A stretch of DNA of 64,000 nucleotides from Cyrtodaria siliqua (lineage: Eukaryota; Mollusca; Bivalvia; Adapedonta; Hiatellidae). Under the pieces are notes generated by a model that worked only from the letters and a program-made list of their open reading frames with translations, searched no databases and was not told where the DNA came from. Location: the NCBI GenBank assembly GCA_037043455.1, contig JAWPHD010007156.1, positions 1-64,000 on the forward strand, written 5' to 3'. A program made the translations under genes and the position numbers. The first letter of the stretch is position 1, and each line of letters begins with the position of its first letter. Shown piece after piece: positions 1 to 11,500 of the stretch.

Positions 1-3000
1 ATAAACCAAGCCACGAATTTACTTGCGACATTTACAGGTACTTAAACCAAGTCACGTCTTTACTTGCGACATTTGCAGGTACATACACCAAGTCATATAT
101 TTACTTGCGACATTTGCAGGTATATAAACCAAGCCATGCCTTTACTTGCGACATTTGCAGGTATATAAACCAAGTCATATATTTACTTACGTCATTTGCA
201 GGTATATAAACCAAGCCATGTCTTTACTTGCGACATTTGCAGGTATATAAACCAAGCCATGTCTTTACTTGCGACATTTGCAGGTATATAAACCAAGCCA
301 TGTCTTTACTTGCGACATTTGCAGGTATATAAACCAAGCCATGTCTTTACTTGCGACATTTGCAGGTACATACACCAAGTCATATCTTTACTTGCGACAT
401 TTGCAGGTATATAAACCAAGCCATGTCTTTACTTGCGTCATTTGCAGGTATATAAACCAAGCCACGTCTTTACTTGTGACATTTGCAGGTACATACACCA
501 AGTCATATCTTTCCTTGCGACATTTGCAGGTATATAAACCAGTCATGTCTTTACTTGCGACATTTGCAGGTATATAAACCAAGCCATATCTTTACTTGCG
601 ACATTTGCAGGTATATAAACCAAGCAACGTCTTTACTTGCGACTTTTGCAGGTATATAAACCTAGCCATATCATTACTTGCGACATTTACAGGTATATAA
701 ACCAAGCCATGTCTTTACTTGCGACATTTGCAGGTATATAAACCAAGCCAAGTCTTTACTTTCGACATGTGTAGGTATTTAAACCAAGCCACGTCTTTAC
801 TTGCGACATTTGCAGGTATATAAACCAAGTCATATCTTTACTTGCGACATTTGCAGGTATATAAACCAAGTCATATATTTACTTGCGACATTTGCAGGTA
901 TATAAACCAAGTCATATCTTTACTTGCGACATTTGCAGGTACATAAACCAAGTCATGTCTTTACTTGCGACATTTGCAGGTATATAAACCAAGTCATATC
1001 TTTACTTGCGACATTTGCAGGTATATAAACCAAGCAACGTCTTGACTTGCGGCATTTGCAGGTATATAAACCAAGCCACAAATTAATTGCGACATTTGCA
1101 GGTACATACACCAAGTCATATCTTTACTTGCGACATTTGCATGTATATAAACCAAGCCATGTCTTTACTTGCAACATTTGCAGGTATATAAACCAAGTCA
1201 CGTCTTTACTTGCGACATTGGCAGGTCTATAAACCAAGCCACGTATTATTTGCGACATTTGCATGTATAAAAACCAAGCCATGTCTTTACTTGCGGCATT
1301 TGCAGGTATATAAACCAAGCCACGTCTTTACTTGCATCATTTGCAGGTACATAAACCAAGCCATGTCTTCATTTGCGACATTTGCTGGTACATAAACCAA
1401 GCCACGTCTTCACTGGAGGCATTTTCAGGTATATAAACCAAGCCACGTTTTTACTTGCGGCATTTGCAGGTATATAAACCCAAACCATGTCTTCATTTGC
1501 GACATTTGCAGGTACATAAACCAAGCCACGTCATCACTTGAGGTATTTTCAGGTATATAAACCAAGCCACGTTTTTACTTGCGGCATTTGCAGGTATATA
1601 AACGAAGCCACGTTTTTACTTGCGGCATTTTCAGGTATACAAACCAAGCCACATCTTTACTTGCAACAATTTCAGGTATATAAACCAATCCACGTCTTTA
1701 CTTGCGACATTTGCAGGTATATAAACCAACGCACGTCTTTACTTGCGACATTTGTAGGTATATAAATTAACCAAGCCACGTCGTCATTTGCAGCAGTTGT
1801 AGGTATATAAACCAAGCAAAGTCGTCACTTGCGACATTTGCAGGTATTTAAACTAAGCCATGTCTTTACTTGCGGCATTTGCAGGTATATAAAGCAAGCC
1901 ACATCTTTACTTGCGGCATTTGCAGGTATTTAAACCAAGCCATGTCTTTATTTGCGACATTTGCAGGTACATAAACCAAGCCACGTCTTCACTTGAGGCA
2001 TTTGCAGGTACAACTGTATATAAACCAAGCCACGTTTTTACTTGTGGCATTTGTAGATATATAAACCAAGCCATATCTTTACTTGCGACATTTGCAGGTA
2101 TATAAACCAAGGCACGTATTATTTGCGACATTTGCATGTATAAAACCCAAGCCATGTCTTTACTTGCGGCATTTGCAGGTATATAAACCAAGCCACGTCT
2201 TTACTTGCATCATTTGCAGGTACATAAACCAAGCCATGTCTTCATTTGCGACATTTGCAGGTACATAAACCAAGCCACGTCTTCACTGGAGGCATTTTCA
2301 GGTATATAAACCAAGCCACGTTTTTACTTGCGGCATTTCCAGGTATATAAACCCAAGCCATGTCTTCATTTGCGACATTTGCAGGTACATAAACCAAGCC
2401 ACGTCATCACTTGAGGTATTTTCAGGTATATAAACCAAGCCACGTTTTTACTTGCGGCATTTGCAGGTATATAAACGAAGCCACGTTTTTACTTGCGGCA
2501 TTTTCAGGTATACAAACCAAGCCACATCTTTACTTGCAACATTTTCAGGTATATAAACCAATCCACGTCTTTACTTGCGACATTTGCAGGTATATAAACC
2601 AACGCACGTCTTTACTTGCGACATTTGTAGGTATATAAATTAACCAAGCCACGTCGTCATTTGCAGCAGTTGTAGGTATATAAACCAAGCGACGTCGTCA
2701 CTTGCGACATTTGCAGGTATTTAAACCAAGCCATATCTTTACTTGCGACATTTTGCAGGTATATAAACCAAGCCATATCTTTACTTGCGACATTTGCAGG
2801 TATATAAACAAAGCCACGTCTTTATTTGCGACATTTGCAGGTATATAAACCCATATCTTTACTTGCGACTTTTGCAGGTATATAAACCAAGCAACGTCTT
2901 TACTTGCGACTTTTGCAGGTATATAAACCAAGCCATATCTTTACTTGCGACATTTTCAGGTATATAAACCAAGCCATGTCTTTACTTGCGACATTTGCAG

Positions 3001-3974
3001 GTATATAAACCAAGTCATATCTTTACTTGCGACATTTGCAGGTATAAAAACCAATTCATATCTTTACTTGCGACATTTGCAGGTATATAATCCAAGTCAT
3101 ATATTTACTTGCGACCTTTGCAGGTATATAAACCAAGACATGTCTTTACTGGCGACATTTGCAGGTATATAAACCAAGCCATATCTTTACTTGCGACATT
3201 TGCAGGTATATAAACCAAGCCATGTCTTTACTTTCGACATTTGCAGGTATATAAACCAAGCCATGTCTTTACTTGCGTCATTTGCAGGTATATAAACCAA
3301 GCAACGTCTTTACTTGTGATATTTGCAGGTACAAAAACCAAGTCATATCTTTACATGCGACATTTGCAGGTATATAAACCAAGTAATATCTTTACTTGCG
3401 ACATTTGCAGGTATATAAACCAAGTCATATCTTTACTTGCGACATTTGCAGGTATATAAACCAAGTCATATATTTACTTGTGACATTTGCAGGTATATAA
3501 ACCAAGTCATATCTTTACTTGCGACATTTGCAGGTACATAAACCAAGTCATATATTTACTTGCGACATTTGCAGGTACATAAACCAAGTCATGTCTTTAC
3601 TTGCGACATTTGCAGGTATATAAACCAAGGCACGTCTTTACTTGCAACATTTGCAGGTATATAAACCAAGTCACGTGTTACTTGCGACATTGGCAGGTAT
3701 ATAAAAAAGCCAAGTCTTTATTTGCGACATTTGCAGATATGTTAACCAAACCACGTATTACTTTCGACATTTGCATGTATAAAAACCAAGCCGTCTTTAC
3801 TTGCAACATTTGCAGGTATATAAACCAAGTCACGTCTTTACTTGCGACATTGGCAGGTATATAAACCAAGCCATGTCTTAACTTAGCTATGTCTTTACTT
3901 GCGTCATTTGCAGGTACATAAACCAAGTCATATCTTTACTTGCGACATTTGCAGGTATAAAAACTAAGCCATGT
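1..3974. repeat. 41-bp tandem satellite array, about 97 units, open at left edge
   Basis: Nearly every 41 bases the block TTTACTTGCGACATTTGCAG recurs, followed by GTATATAAACC and AAGCCATGTC. Exact 41-base spacing is visible at 201, 242, 283 and 324. Units vary at fixed positions (cat/cac, gtc/atc, tatata/tacata), so the array is diverged rather than homogenised. The array begins outside the window and ends near 3974 in unrelated AT-rich sequence. Because 41 is not a multiple of three, a reading frame through it repeats only every 123 bases; the many 60-100 residue open frames on both strands are by-products. Each unit carries a TATA-like stretch (TATATAAA) and a juxtaposed acceptor-like and donor-like string (TTTGCAG then GTATAT). 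No function is shown. Confidence 0.97.
1229..2733. repeat. Higher-order duplication inside the 41-bp array
   Basis: About 630 bases at 1229-1860 are repeated at 2102-2733, offset 873. Shared private variants prove it: 'cacgtattatttgcg', 'tcttcactggaggcattttc', 'aacgaagccacg', and the irregular 'ataaattaaccaag' followed by 'gcagcagttgtagg'. Divergence between the two blocks is only a few bases, far less than between neighbouring 41-bp units. This indicates a later block duplication or unequal exchange within an older array. Confidence 0.9.
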
Positions 3975-5290
3975 CGAACTTGAAGATTTCTTTAAGGTTT
4001 TGACCTTTTTATGTAATCGCAGAGTTGAGCAGATTTTTTTTTTTTTACTTTGAAAACTTCAAAGTCCTGTAAGTCCAAACAAGTTTGTGTATGTTCACCT
4101 CAACAAAGCTCTACAACTGTATAAGGCCAGCATTCTATGATTATTCATTTAAGGATGTTGGCTGGGCAAGTTTTGACATCTTCAAGTCTAAACATTTTAT
4201 TTTTTAAATCATAGTTTTATTAGACAACAGGATTGTTTCATTTTTTCTATTCTAGTAGATATAGATATAATGTAGGATTGAAGATGGTAACATACCAAAT
4301 TTTAAGCAAATTTTTTTTTTCATATTTGTTCCGTCATTTGTGATCATTTTTTGTTGTCAACAAAATAGGGGGTATGGGTAGCTCTGAGTAGAATTTATCC
4401 TTTTGCTATAGAATAAATCAGATTTTTGTTTTTCAGTAGTGGAATACATATATAAAAGTAGACACTGAGCTAATTTTATTTTCGATCTCCATGTCAATAT
4501 TGTGTGTACAGTATTTTACATTGAAAATGTCAAAATAACTCCAAAATGGGTGCAATTTAAAGAATTTTTGAAAAAAATCATTAGAAGCCTGGTGACCTAT
4601 ATATTTTTTTACTTGTTTTGAAAGACATGTCATAGGACCTTGACATATACAAGTTTTAAAAAAAGTTGATCATTAAAGCATATTTTTTCATCCTGAATTA
4701 ATTTTTCAGTAAAAACAAAAGTGGGTGCTTTTTAAAGTAAAAAGACGAACGAGGATTACAATTGCTTTTGTATGATTTAAAAGATATGTATATATGCATT
4801 CGAAAATTAATTGTTGTTTTTCAATAAACGTAATGTTATGAAAACAATTGTGAAAATGTTCAATTAACAATATTTTTACTCTTTTTAGTGAAATTTTGAA
4901 GTTAGAAATATGTGCCTTCTTCAATGACGTCTAGTGGGAAAAAAAGCGTTGTGACCTAGCCTTTTTTTCATAATTTTGTTTCTAAATTATACTAAAGAAG
5001 CTTTAAATATGAATTTAAAAAAAATCTCATCACTACGTCCTTTCCCAGCCAACCTCCTTAACAAAACCCGTCACAGGAAAAAAACATTAAAAAAAATTAA
5101 TTATAAACAAATTTGAAAGTTTTTATTAGTACACTGGTACATACCCTTCATAATAAATTAGTAAACCCAGCAAACAACATGAAATTGCAATTCTGATTGG
5201 AGGAGTCAGTAAACAAATACGTCTACCATTGCCCGAGTACCACCAACTTACACTGTAAATCTTTTCAAGATGTATAACTGCAGTAGATTA
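3975..5290. other. AT-rich non-coding stretch
   Basis: The sequence is poly-T/poly-A rich and has no open frame with recognisable protein similarity, no inverted repeat and no tandem structure that I could find. It separates the 41-bp array from the first small transposon-like element. Confidence 0.6.
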
Positions 5291-5468
5291 AGGGCTATTC
5301 CATTAAAACATACCCGGGACCCCAGGAAGGTAATTTAATAAACATCTATGGGTAAACCCTATTTTCTGAAATTTGGTTCTTTATATTAAATGTTGCATCT
5401 ATAAGTGGGTGTTCAATTTCAAAAGTGCCTTTTCTGGGGTCGCATGTACGTTTTAATGGAATATCCCT
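5291..5468. mobile_element. Short non-autonomous TIR element (MITE), 178 bp
   Basis: The two ends are inverted copies: the left end reads AGGGCTATTCCATTAAAAC and the complement of the right end reads AGGGATATTCCATTAAAAC. The match continues more loosely to a shared GACCCCAG. There is no coding capacity. The target-site duplication is not clear (flanks 'tta' and 'aag'), so the superfamily is not assigned. Confidence 0.75.
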
Positions 5469-5579
5469 AAGCAGTGATACGAAATATAAATGAACAATGT
5501 ACTTATTATGTTCAACTACATGGTAGATGTATTCTACTGAAACCGTAGTCCTTCTGTCCTTCTGCTTATTTAGTTATAA

Positions 5580-5878
5580 CTGAATTGAATTGGGTTTTAA
5601 GGCGCACCAACACATGAAAGGTTTTATGGCGCCTAACAGGAATGAACATGCCAGGCTCATCCTCCATTTACATCAAAATAAACTATGGAGAATGGGCCTG
5701 GAGAATGTGCCTAGAACCTTCTCACCTGCAGAACTGTAGAATTGCTGCAAATTCTATTGTAGACACTACATTTACACTGGAGCCATGTTTTTTGTTTTTC
5801 TGCCACTGCTCTAGTGATTTGAGCGAGATGGCACCTGAAAGAATGCAGGAGTCATGATGAAGACCTTTAAGTTTTAGG
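5580..5878 (-). mobile_element. SINE-like family R1, copy 1
   Basis: This is one of four long copies of a roughly 270-base family in the window (others at 7200, 56637 and 60972). Conserved landmarks on its sense strand are 'aaaggtcttcatcatgac', 'caggtgccatctcgctca', 'gagcagtggcagaaaaac', 'aggatgagcctggcatgtt', 'gttaggcgccatata' and a 3' end of 'gcgccttaaaaccca' plus (attca)n. The sense strand is taken as the one that places the (attca)n tail at the 3' end. The last 30-odd bases resemble the 3' tail of the tRNA-derived SINE at 48541. There is no evident tRNA head, so its promoter class is unknown. Confidence 0.75.
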
Positions 5879-5939
5879 TATTGAACTGAAAAACAGGACC
5901 GTGTCCCTGACTCCACATATTGATTGTAACATACTTGAA

Positions 5940-6548
5940 CCGGGCTCGACGTTAACTTTATGTACAGCTTGCCCATAGGGCAAGTTAACTCTGAAATTTA
6001 CTTGCCCATGCCAGTTTGTTGGTTGCCCAATTATTTAGACCCAAAGTTTTTATTTTATAAGGATATACTGTTTGTACGCTATTACTAATCAATTCAAGCA
6101 TATATATACTTGTATTTGTATAGCAAAATGTTCGTCAACGAACAATAGTCTTAACAATCTTGATCGTCCAAGTGTTTAATGGTGAATACTGATTAGAAAA
6201 TACCATTCTATTCTATTATGTTAAGTCAAGACTTAATTTAGACTGTAGCACAGTCTATCGATCGTAATCAATTGCGATCATAAGCAATTGCGTTTAGATG
6301 CAAGGTAAGATATTTCCATAGTAAATGAAAGCATCGCGTTACCAAAATGGCGTGGAAATGGCGTGGAAATGGCGTGGAAATGCGGACGAAAATAAAGCAT
6401 CATTAGACAAGTGTTTTGTCATGTTATATATAGTCCTTATCACTCCCTTGTGAAGTTGCCCGACGGGATTGAGCCTTTGATACTTTATCTGACCGGATCA
6501 ATGTTTACCTACCCGGGGCATGCGGTCAGTCCTTAACGTCGAGCCCTG
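5940..6548. mobile_element. hAT-like non-autonomous element, 609 bp
   Basis: The left end CCGGGCTCGACGTTAAC and the complement of the right end CAGGGCTCGACGTTAAG form terminal inverted repeats. CAGGG starts are typical of hAT elements. The flanks share CTTGAA immediately outside both ends, a possible 6-base target duplication (canonical hAT is 8). The interior repeats 'cttgcccat' words near the left end and has no transposase. An 11-base unit (ggaaatggcgt) is repeated about three times near 6346-6381. Superfamily assignment is inference from the termini. Confidence 0.65.
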
Positions 6549-7199
6549 CTTGAATCGAAGTAAGTATAGCGAGATTATTTAACTGCTGGGAGAAATTATA
6601 GGCAAATCCTTCAGAAGATTTTTAATCAAAATTGATTGTGTGCCCAGTATAGTACAAAGAAAGATGGTAGATATGTGGTTCTTTTCACAAATGAGCTGAT
6701 GCAAGAGAAAAAGAAAAAAAACTTATGCCATCGACTTCCTTATATATCAAACCCAGCAGTTAAATAATATATTAATTACATTTTAAATCAGTTTGCGTAA
6801 GACTTCTTTCACCTGATTGAACGTTCTCTGAAAACAGCGTCGACATCCCAGTGCCCAAGTCATACTCAAAATACGCTTATTAAATTTTGAGGTTCTGAAG
6901 GACCCTCAAGTGTATCCAGCCATTACTAGACTAGACGCTTGCAAGAAAAAAGGCCTGATACAAATTAATGCTATTTAAATAAGACAGACAGCTGTCTTGA
7001 ATGCATTAATAAGTGGAAAGGAAATAGGCAATATTTTTATGGTAATGACTAAGAGCAAAGATTTTACATTACTGCTTTGTCCAAAACTTTTTTTTTAACA
7101 ATAAGCATTGTAAGTAAATACGTAAAAAAAAAATATGCGTAAAACACGCATTGTGCATGCAGAGGGGTAGGACCCCCCCACCACCCCCACATTCATATT
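6549..7199. other. Non-coding, nothing recognised
   Basis: Mixed-composition sequence between the hAT-like element and the second R1 copy. A C-rich run near 7169-7190 resembles sequence downstream of the R1 copy at 56637, so the R1 unit may extend into it. No gene is seen. Confidence 0.5.
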
Positions 7200-7503
7200 C
7201 ATTTTGTCGTTTTTTGTTCATGCTCATTAAAGGTCTTCATCATGACCCCTGCACTGTTTCAGGTGCCATCTCGCTCACATCACTAAGAGCAGTGGCAGAA
7301 AAACAATAAACGTAGCTCCAGCGTAAATGGAGTGTCTACAATAGAATTTGCAGCAACTCTGCAGTTCAGGTTGAGAAGGTCCTAGGCCCATTATCCATAT
7401 TTTATCTCGATGTACACAGAGGATGAGCCTGGCATGTTCATGCCTGTTAGGCGCCATATATCATGTGTTGGTTCGCCCTAAATCCCAATTCAATTCAATT
7501 CAA
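7200..7503 (+). mobile_element. SINE-like family R1, copy 2
   Basis: The R1 landmarks occur in sense orientation: 'gttcatgctcattaaagg' at the 5' side, 'caggtgccatctcgctca', 'gagcagtggcagaaaaac', 'gaggatgagcctggcatg' and the 3' tail 'caattcaattcaattc' ending at about 7503. It is close to complete compared with the copies at 56637 and 60972. Confidence 0.75.
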
Positions 7504-8374
7504 AGCTTTATTGAAATCATGACTAACTCTCATTGCTCTATGAAACATGTTCATTTCCTCTTGTATAATAATTACTTCTTGCATGTATCTTACACAAGGG
7601 GGCAGATACAAATCCTGTACACCCACAATAATGTAGAAAATATCAACAGTTGCATGATGTCATTGTGTAAATACACTGAACAAAACGTCTATGAATGAAC
7701 GTCAATGCGCACAAAAATCAATATTAAGTATGCCATTTTTTATCAAAACTTTGGCAGTGCCTTAGAACCTATCAAAACAGTTATCCCTCATGCTGGAATT
7801 CCCTTTCTGCATGGGATACTCTTTACAATTAACATGACGCCAGTTGTCAATCATTTATCCATTTCAACCAATCACTCCAATACGACACCTCCGACAAACA
7901 ACAGCACTTGCAACCGTATAAACTCCAACATCAACAACAAGGCAGAGATACCAATGTAGTGGCATTATGTTAATTTCATAATGAATGACACTACTTCTTG
8001 AGGTTTAAATATAATCTTTCTTCAGTTTAAAGTCTAAGAAGTTGTCTGGAATTCATCTAGTCTGGTTCCTTTACAATCACCTCTGACAATTTCACTATGT
8101 TTTCTTCAATCCAAGCCTGTACCCTGATGAATAACAGGTTTGTGTTCCAGTCGGCACATAGAAACTTAATATACCTGCCTATTTCCAATGTATTTAATTT
8201 TCATCCCAGTCAACGCACAGAAACCTAATAAGTTTGCATATTTCCAATGTATTTAATTTCATCCCAGTCAACACACAGAAACTAAATGAGCTTGCATATT
8301 TTAAATGTATTTACTTCTAAATACATATCATTATTTATTAAGTGCTGTCTTTGTACTTGGAGAAAAAAAATCTT
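7504..8374. other. Non-coding region with a diverged three-copy 60-bp repeat
   Basis: No supported gene. At about 8149-8320 a block of about 60 bases (cagtcaacacacagaaac ... tttccaatgtatttaat) occurs three times with divergence. Two short open frames on the plus strand (7423-7698, 7705-7959) have no recognisable domain. The region lies just beyond the presumed poly(A) signal of the DEDD gene. Confidence 0.5.
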
Positions 8375-8380
8375 TTTATT
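8375..8380 (-). promoter_or_regulatory. Candidate poly(A) signal of the DEDD gene
   Basis: AATAAA on the minus strand, about 100 bases beyond the TGA at 8485-8483. It is the first canonical hexamer after the stop codon, which would give a very short 3' UTR. Position only; no transcript evidence. Confidence 0.5.
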
Positions 8381-8482
8381 AATACATGTATGACCTTTCT
8401 GTGTGTTTTTCTAAACACTTTGAACTGTTTTTTCTCCCAACGAGTTCCTTCAAGTCAGGGTCTAAGAAGGTGATTAAAACTT

Positions 8483-8592
8483 TCATCCAGTCAGGTTCTT
8501 CAGGAGCTTTAATCGACCAGCTCTGTAATCCTCCTCGTCGACACTGACTAGTAAACGTAGTGGCTCTTCACCTACAGCCTGCTGCAAGGTTT
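8483..8592 (-). CDS. DEDD: DEDD exon 5 (C-terminus and stop)
   Basis: 110 bases after a strong pyrimidine-rich acceptor (TTTTTTTTTCCAG). Joined to exon 4 it continues FIT-E-TLQQAVGEEPLRLLVSVD and ends LLKNLTG-TGA, matching the vertebrate DEDD end. The 8.5-kb intron before it contains the 21-bp minisatellite. A palindromic MITE-like repeat begins within about 30 bases of the acceptor. Confidence 0.9.
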
Positions 8593-11500
8593 CTGGAAAA
8601 AAAAATCATTATTAATGGGCATTATTATATGCACTATTTTCAAACAAGATTTATTTAAAATGGCTCCGACAACCAAAATGTCATTAAAAATAAATGAGAT
8701 ATGACCTATTGAAAATTTGCAAAGAACATACATGGAGGCGGCCAACTTTGAATAATGACGTCATCGCGTCTTTTTACTATATTCGACATACTGACAAAAT
8801 ATATTATAAAGCAAAGAAAATCACTGCTAATTGATTAAAAATAAATGTACAGATGTAAAATATATAAAGTGTTATTTTTCATTTCCAGTGATTTTCTTTG
8901 CTGGTAAAAAGATGCGATGATGTTATTGTTCAAAGATTGCCGCCTCCATTTGTGTTTCTTTGCAAATTTTCAATAGGTCAAACCTCCTTTAATTTTCATG
9001 GCATTTTGATAATTCTTTTAGATTTTTTCAAGTTTTTCAGAGCCCATTGAAATAAAAATTGTATGAACATAGTGCATCAACCCCTTTAAGTGTAATAAAC
9101 ACTCAAATTACACAGAATAGCAGTGGCTATCATTTCAAGTTGTCAGATGGGAAAGGCTTAAGTCAAACAAGAGCCTACATGTATAACAGGGTGCCAGAGC
9201 TGTAGATCAGCTGAACAAAACACTGTTTTTTAAAATGTGAGTATCTTTACTCATCAAGTTACTAAAATTATACTCAAAACTTTTAAAAATCATGTGTATT
9301 TTATTTGTACATCATGTATGTATTGTCCAGTGGAACAGTTTATTCCATATTTAAATGATGAAAATTGTTCTAAGCAGAGGTTTCTATTAATAAAAACAAA
9401 GGCCACACAGTGTTTCTTTTTACTTACGGTAACATCCATTTAATCAGAATGATAGTAACAATTTCTTTTAAAATGCATTAAATGGATTCACATCCATTTT
9501 GGCATGAACTATTTAAAAATGTTTTTTCAATCTGAACATGTTCCTTATTACTCATTCATTTTGTATCTGATGAGTAAATACTCATTGCAGTCAAAGTGTA
9601 TATACTGGATACAGAAGATCTTCTATGTAGAGCAAATCAGAATAGGTAATAGTAAGTAGGAATTAAGCTAGAATAAGTATTGAGCAGAACAGAGCAAGAC
9701 CATTATGTAGGTCAATGTCTGCTGGTGATCTCATTTTGGTTATATATTAAAGCAGGGAGTTTAACCCTTAACCGCTTTATATAAATATATATATATATAT
9801 ATATATGCACAAGGGGGTGATGATGGATATGCCTGTTTCATGCTAAATTGTGTTTTTTAGCGCGTCCATTTGCAGCATATTTATTCTAATTGGGGTTCAA
9901 ACTTGGGACGGTTTTGTGTTTATTATAATAAGGTCACCAGGTACGTCAAAGTCAGTTACAGTGACCTCATGTTTGTATTGGTCAGTCATGGTCATGATGA
10001 CTTTCTGGTTAGTCATGGTGACCTATTTGTTGTATTGGTCAGTGATGGTGACTTATTGGTTAGTCATGGTTACCGCATTTTTTGTATTGGTCAGTCGTGG
10101 AGACCTGATTGTGCAGTCTATATTTTAGATCGGAAAGTCTGTTACCTTCATTTGTTCACTTGTTGAATGTGCACTACTTTGTATTGGTCAGTCATTGTGA
10201 CCTACCTACATTTTCTGTTGGCCAATCAAGGTGACCTATTGGTCAGTCATGGTGACCTATTGTCAATCATGGTGACCTGTTGGTTAGTCATTGTGACCAC
10301 TTTTTTGTATTGGTCAGTCAAGGTGACCTATTGATCAGTCATGGTGACCTATTGGTCAGTCATGGTGCCCTATGTTTTGTATTGGTCAGTCATGGTGACC
10401 TACATTTGTATTGGTCAATCAAAGTGACCTATTAATCAGTCATGGTGACTTTTTGGTTAGTCATGGTGACCTATTTTTTGTATTGGTCAGTCATGGTGAC
10501 CTATTTTTTGTATTGGTCAGTCAAGGTGACGTATTGATCAGTCATGGTGACCCATTTTTTATATTTTGTATTAGTCACTCAATGTGACCTATTGGTCAGT
10601 CATGGTGATCTATTGGTCAGTCATGGTGACCTATTTTTGATATTTTATATTGGTCACTCAATGTGACCTGTTGATCATTCATGGTGACCTATTTATCAGT
10701 CATGGTGCCCTATGTTTTGTATTGGTCAGTCATGGGACCTAATTTTGTATTGGTCAGTCAAGGTCACCTATTAGTCAGTCATTGTGCCTTTTTTGGTTAG
10801 TCATGATGACCTATTTGTTTTACTGGTCAGTCAGTAATGGTGACTTATCGGTTAGTCAGATTTTTTTGTATTTTGTATTGGTCAGTCAAGGTGACCTATT
10901 GGTCAAGGTCATGGTGGCCTATTTTTATATTGTGTATTGGTCACTCAAGGTGACCTATTGGTCATTCATGGTGACCTATTGTTCAGTCATGGTGACCTAT
11001 TGGTCAGTCATGGTGACTTTCTGGTTAGTCATGGTGGCCTATTTGTTGTATTGGTCAGTCATGGCGACTTATGGGTTAGTCATGGTGACCGCATTTTTGT
11101 ATTGGTCAGTCGTGGCGACCTACTTTGTATTGGTCAGTCATTGTGACCTACCTACTTTTTCTGTTGGTCAATCAAGGTGATCTATTGGTCAGTCATGGTG
11201 ACCTATTGTCAATCATGGTGACCTGTTGGTCAGTCATTGTGACCACTTGTTTGTATTGGTCAGTCAAGGTGACCTATTGATCAGTCATGGTGACCTATTG
11301 GTCAGTCATATGCCCTATGTTTTGTATTGGTCAGTCATAACTGAACTGAATGTTGTTTAACGGCTCATCAACACAGTATAGGTTATTTAGAGCCGCCCCA
11401 GAGAGAGGGGAAGGATACATAGGAATCCGGGAACCGTGCCCTACTATTATTATCGAATAGATTCCTATGGTTCTTTAACGTGCTCGGAGGATAGACCGAT

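Noticed and set aside
269..3926. Many 60-100 residue frames with 'RHLQVYKPSHVFTC'-like repeats and Cys residues
   Set aside because: Translation of the 41-bp satellite; apparent Cys spacing comes from the repeat, not from a zinc-binding protein.
1..3974. CRISPR-like appearance of regular short repeats
   Set aside because: No unique spacers between repeats, no cas genes, and the DNA is clearly eukaryotic.
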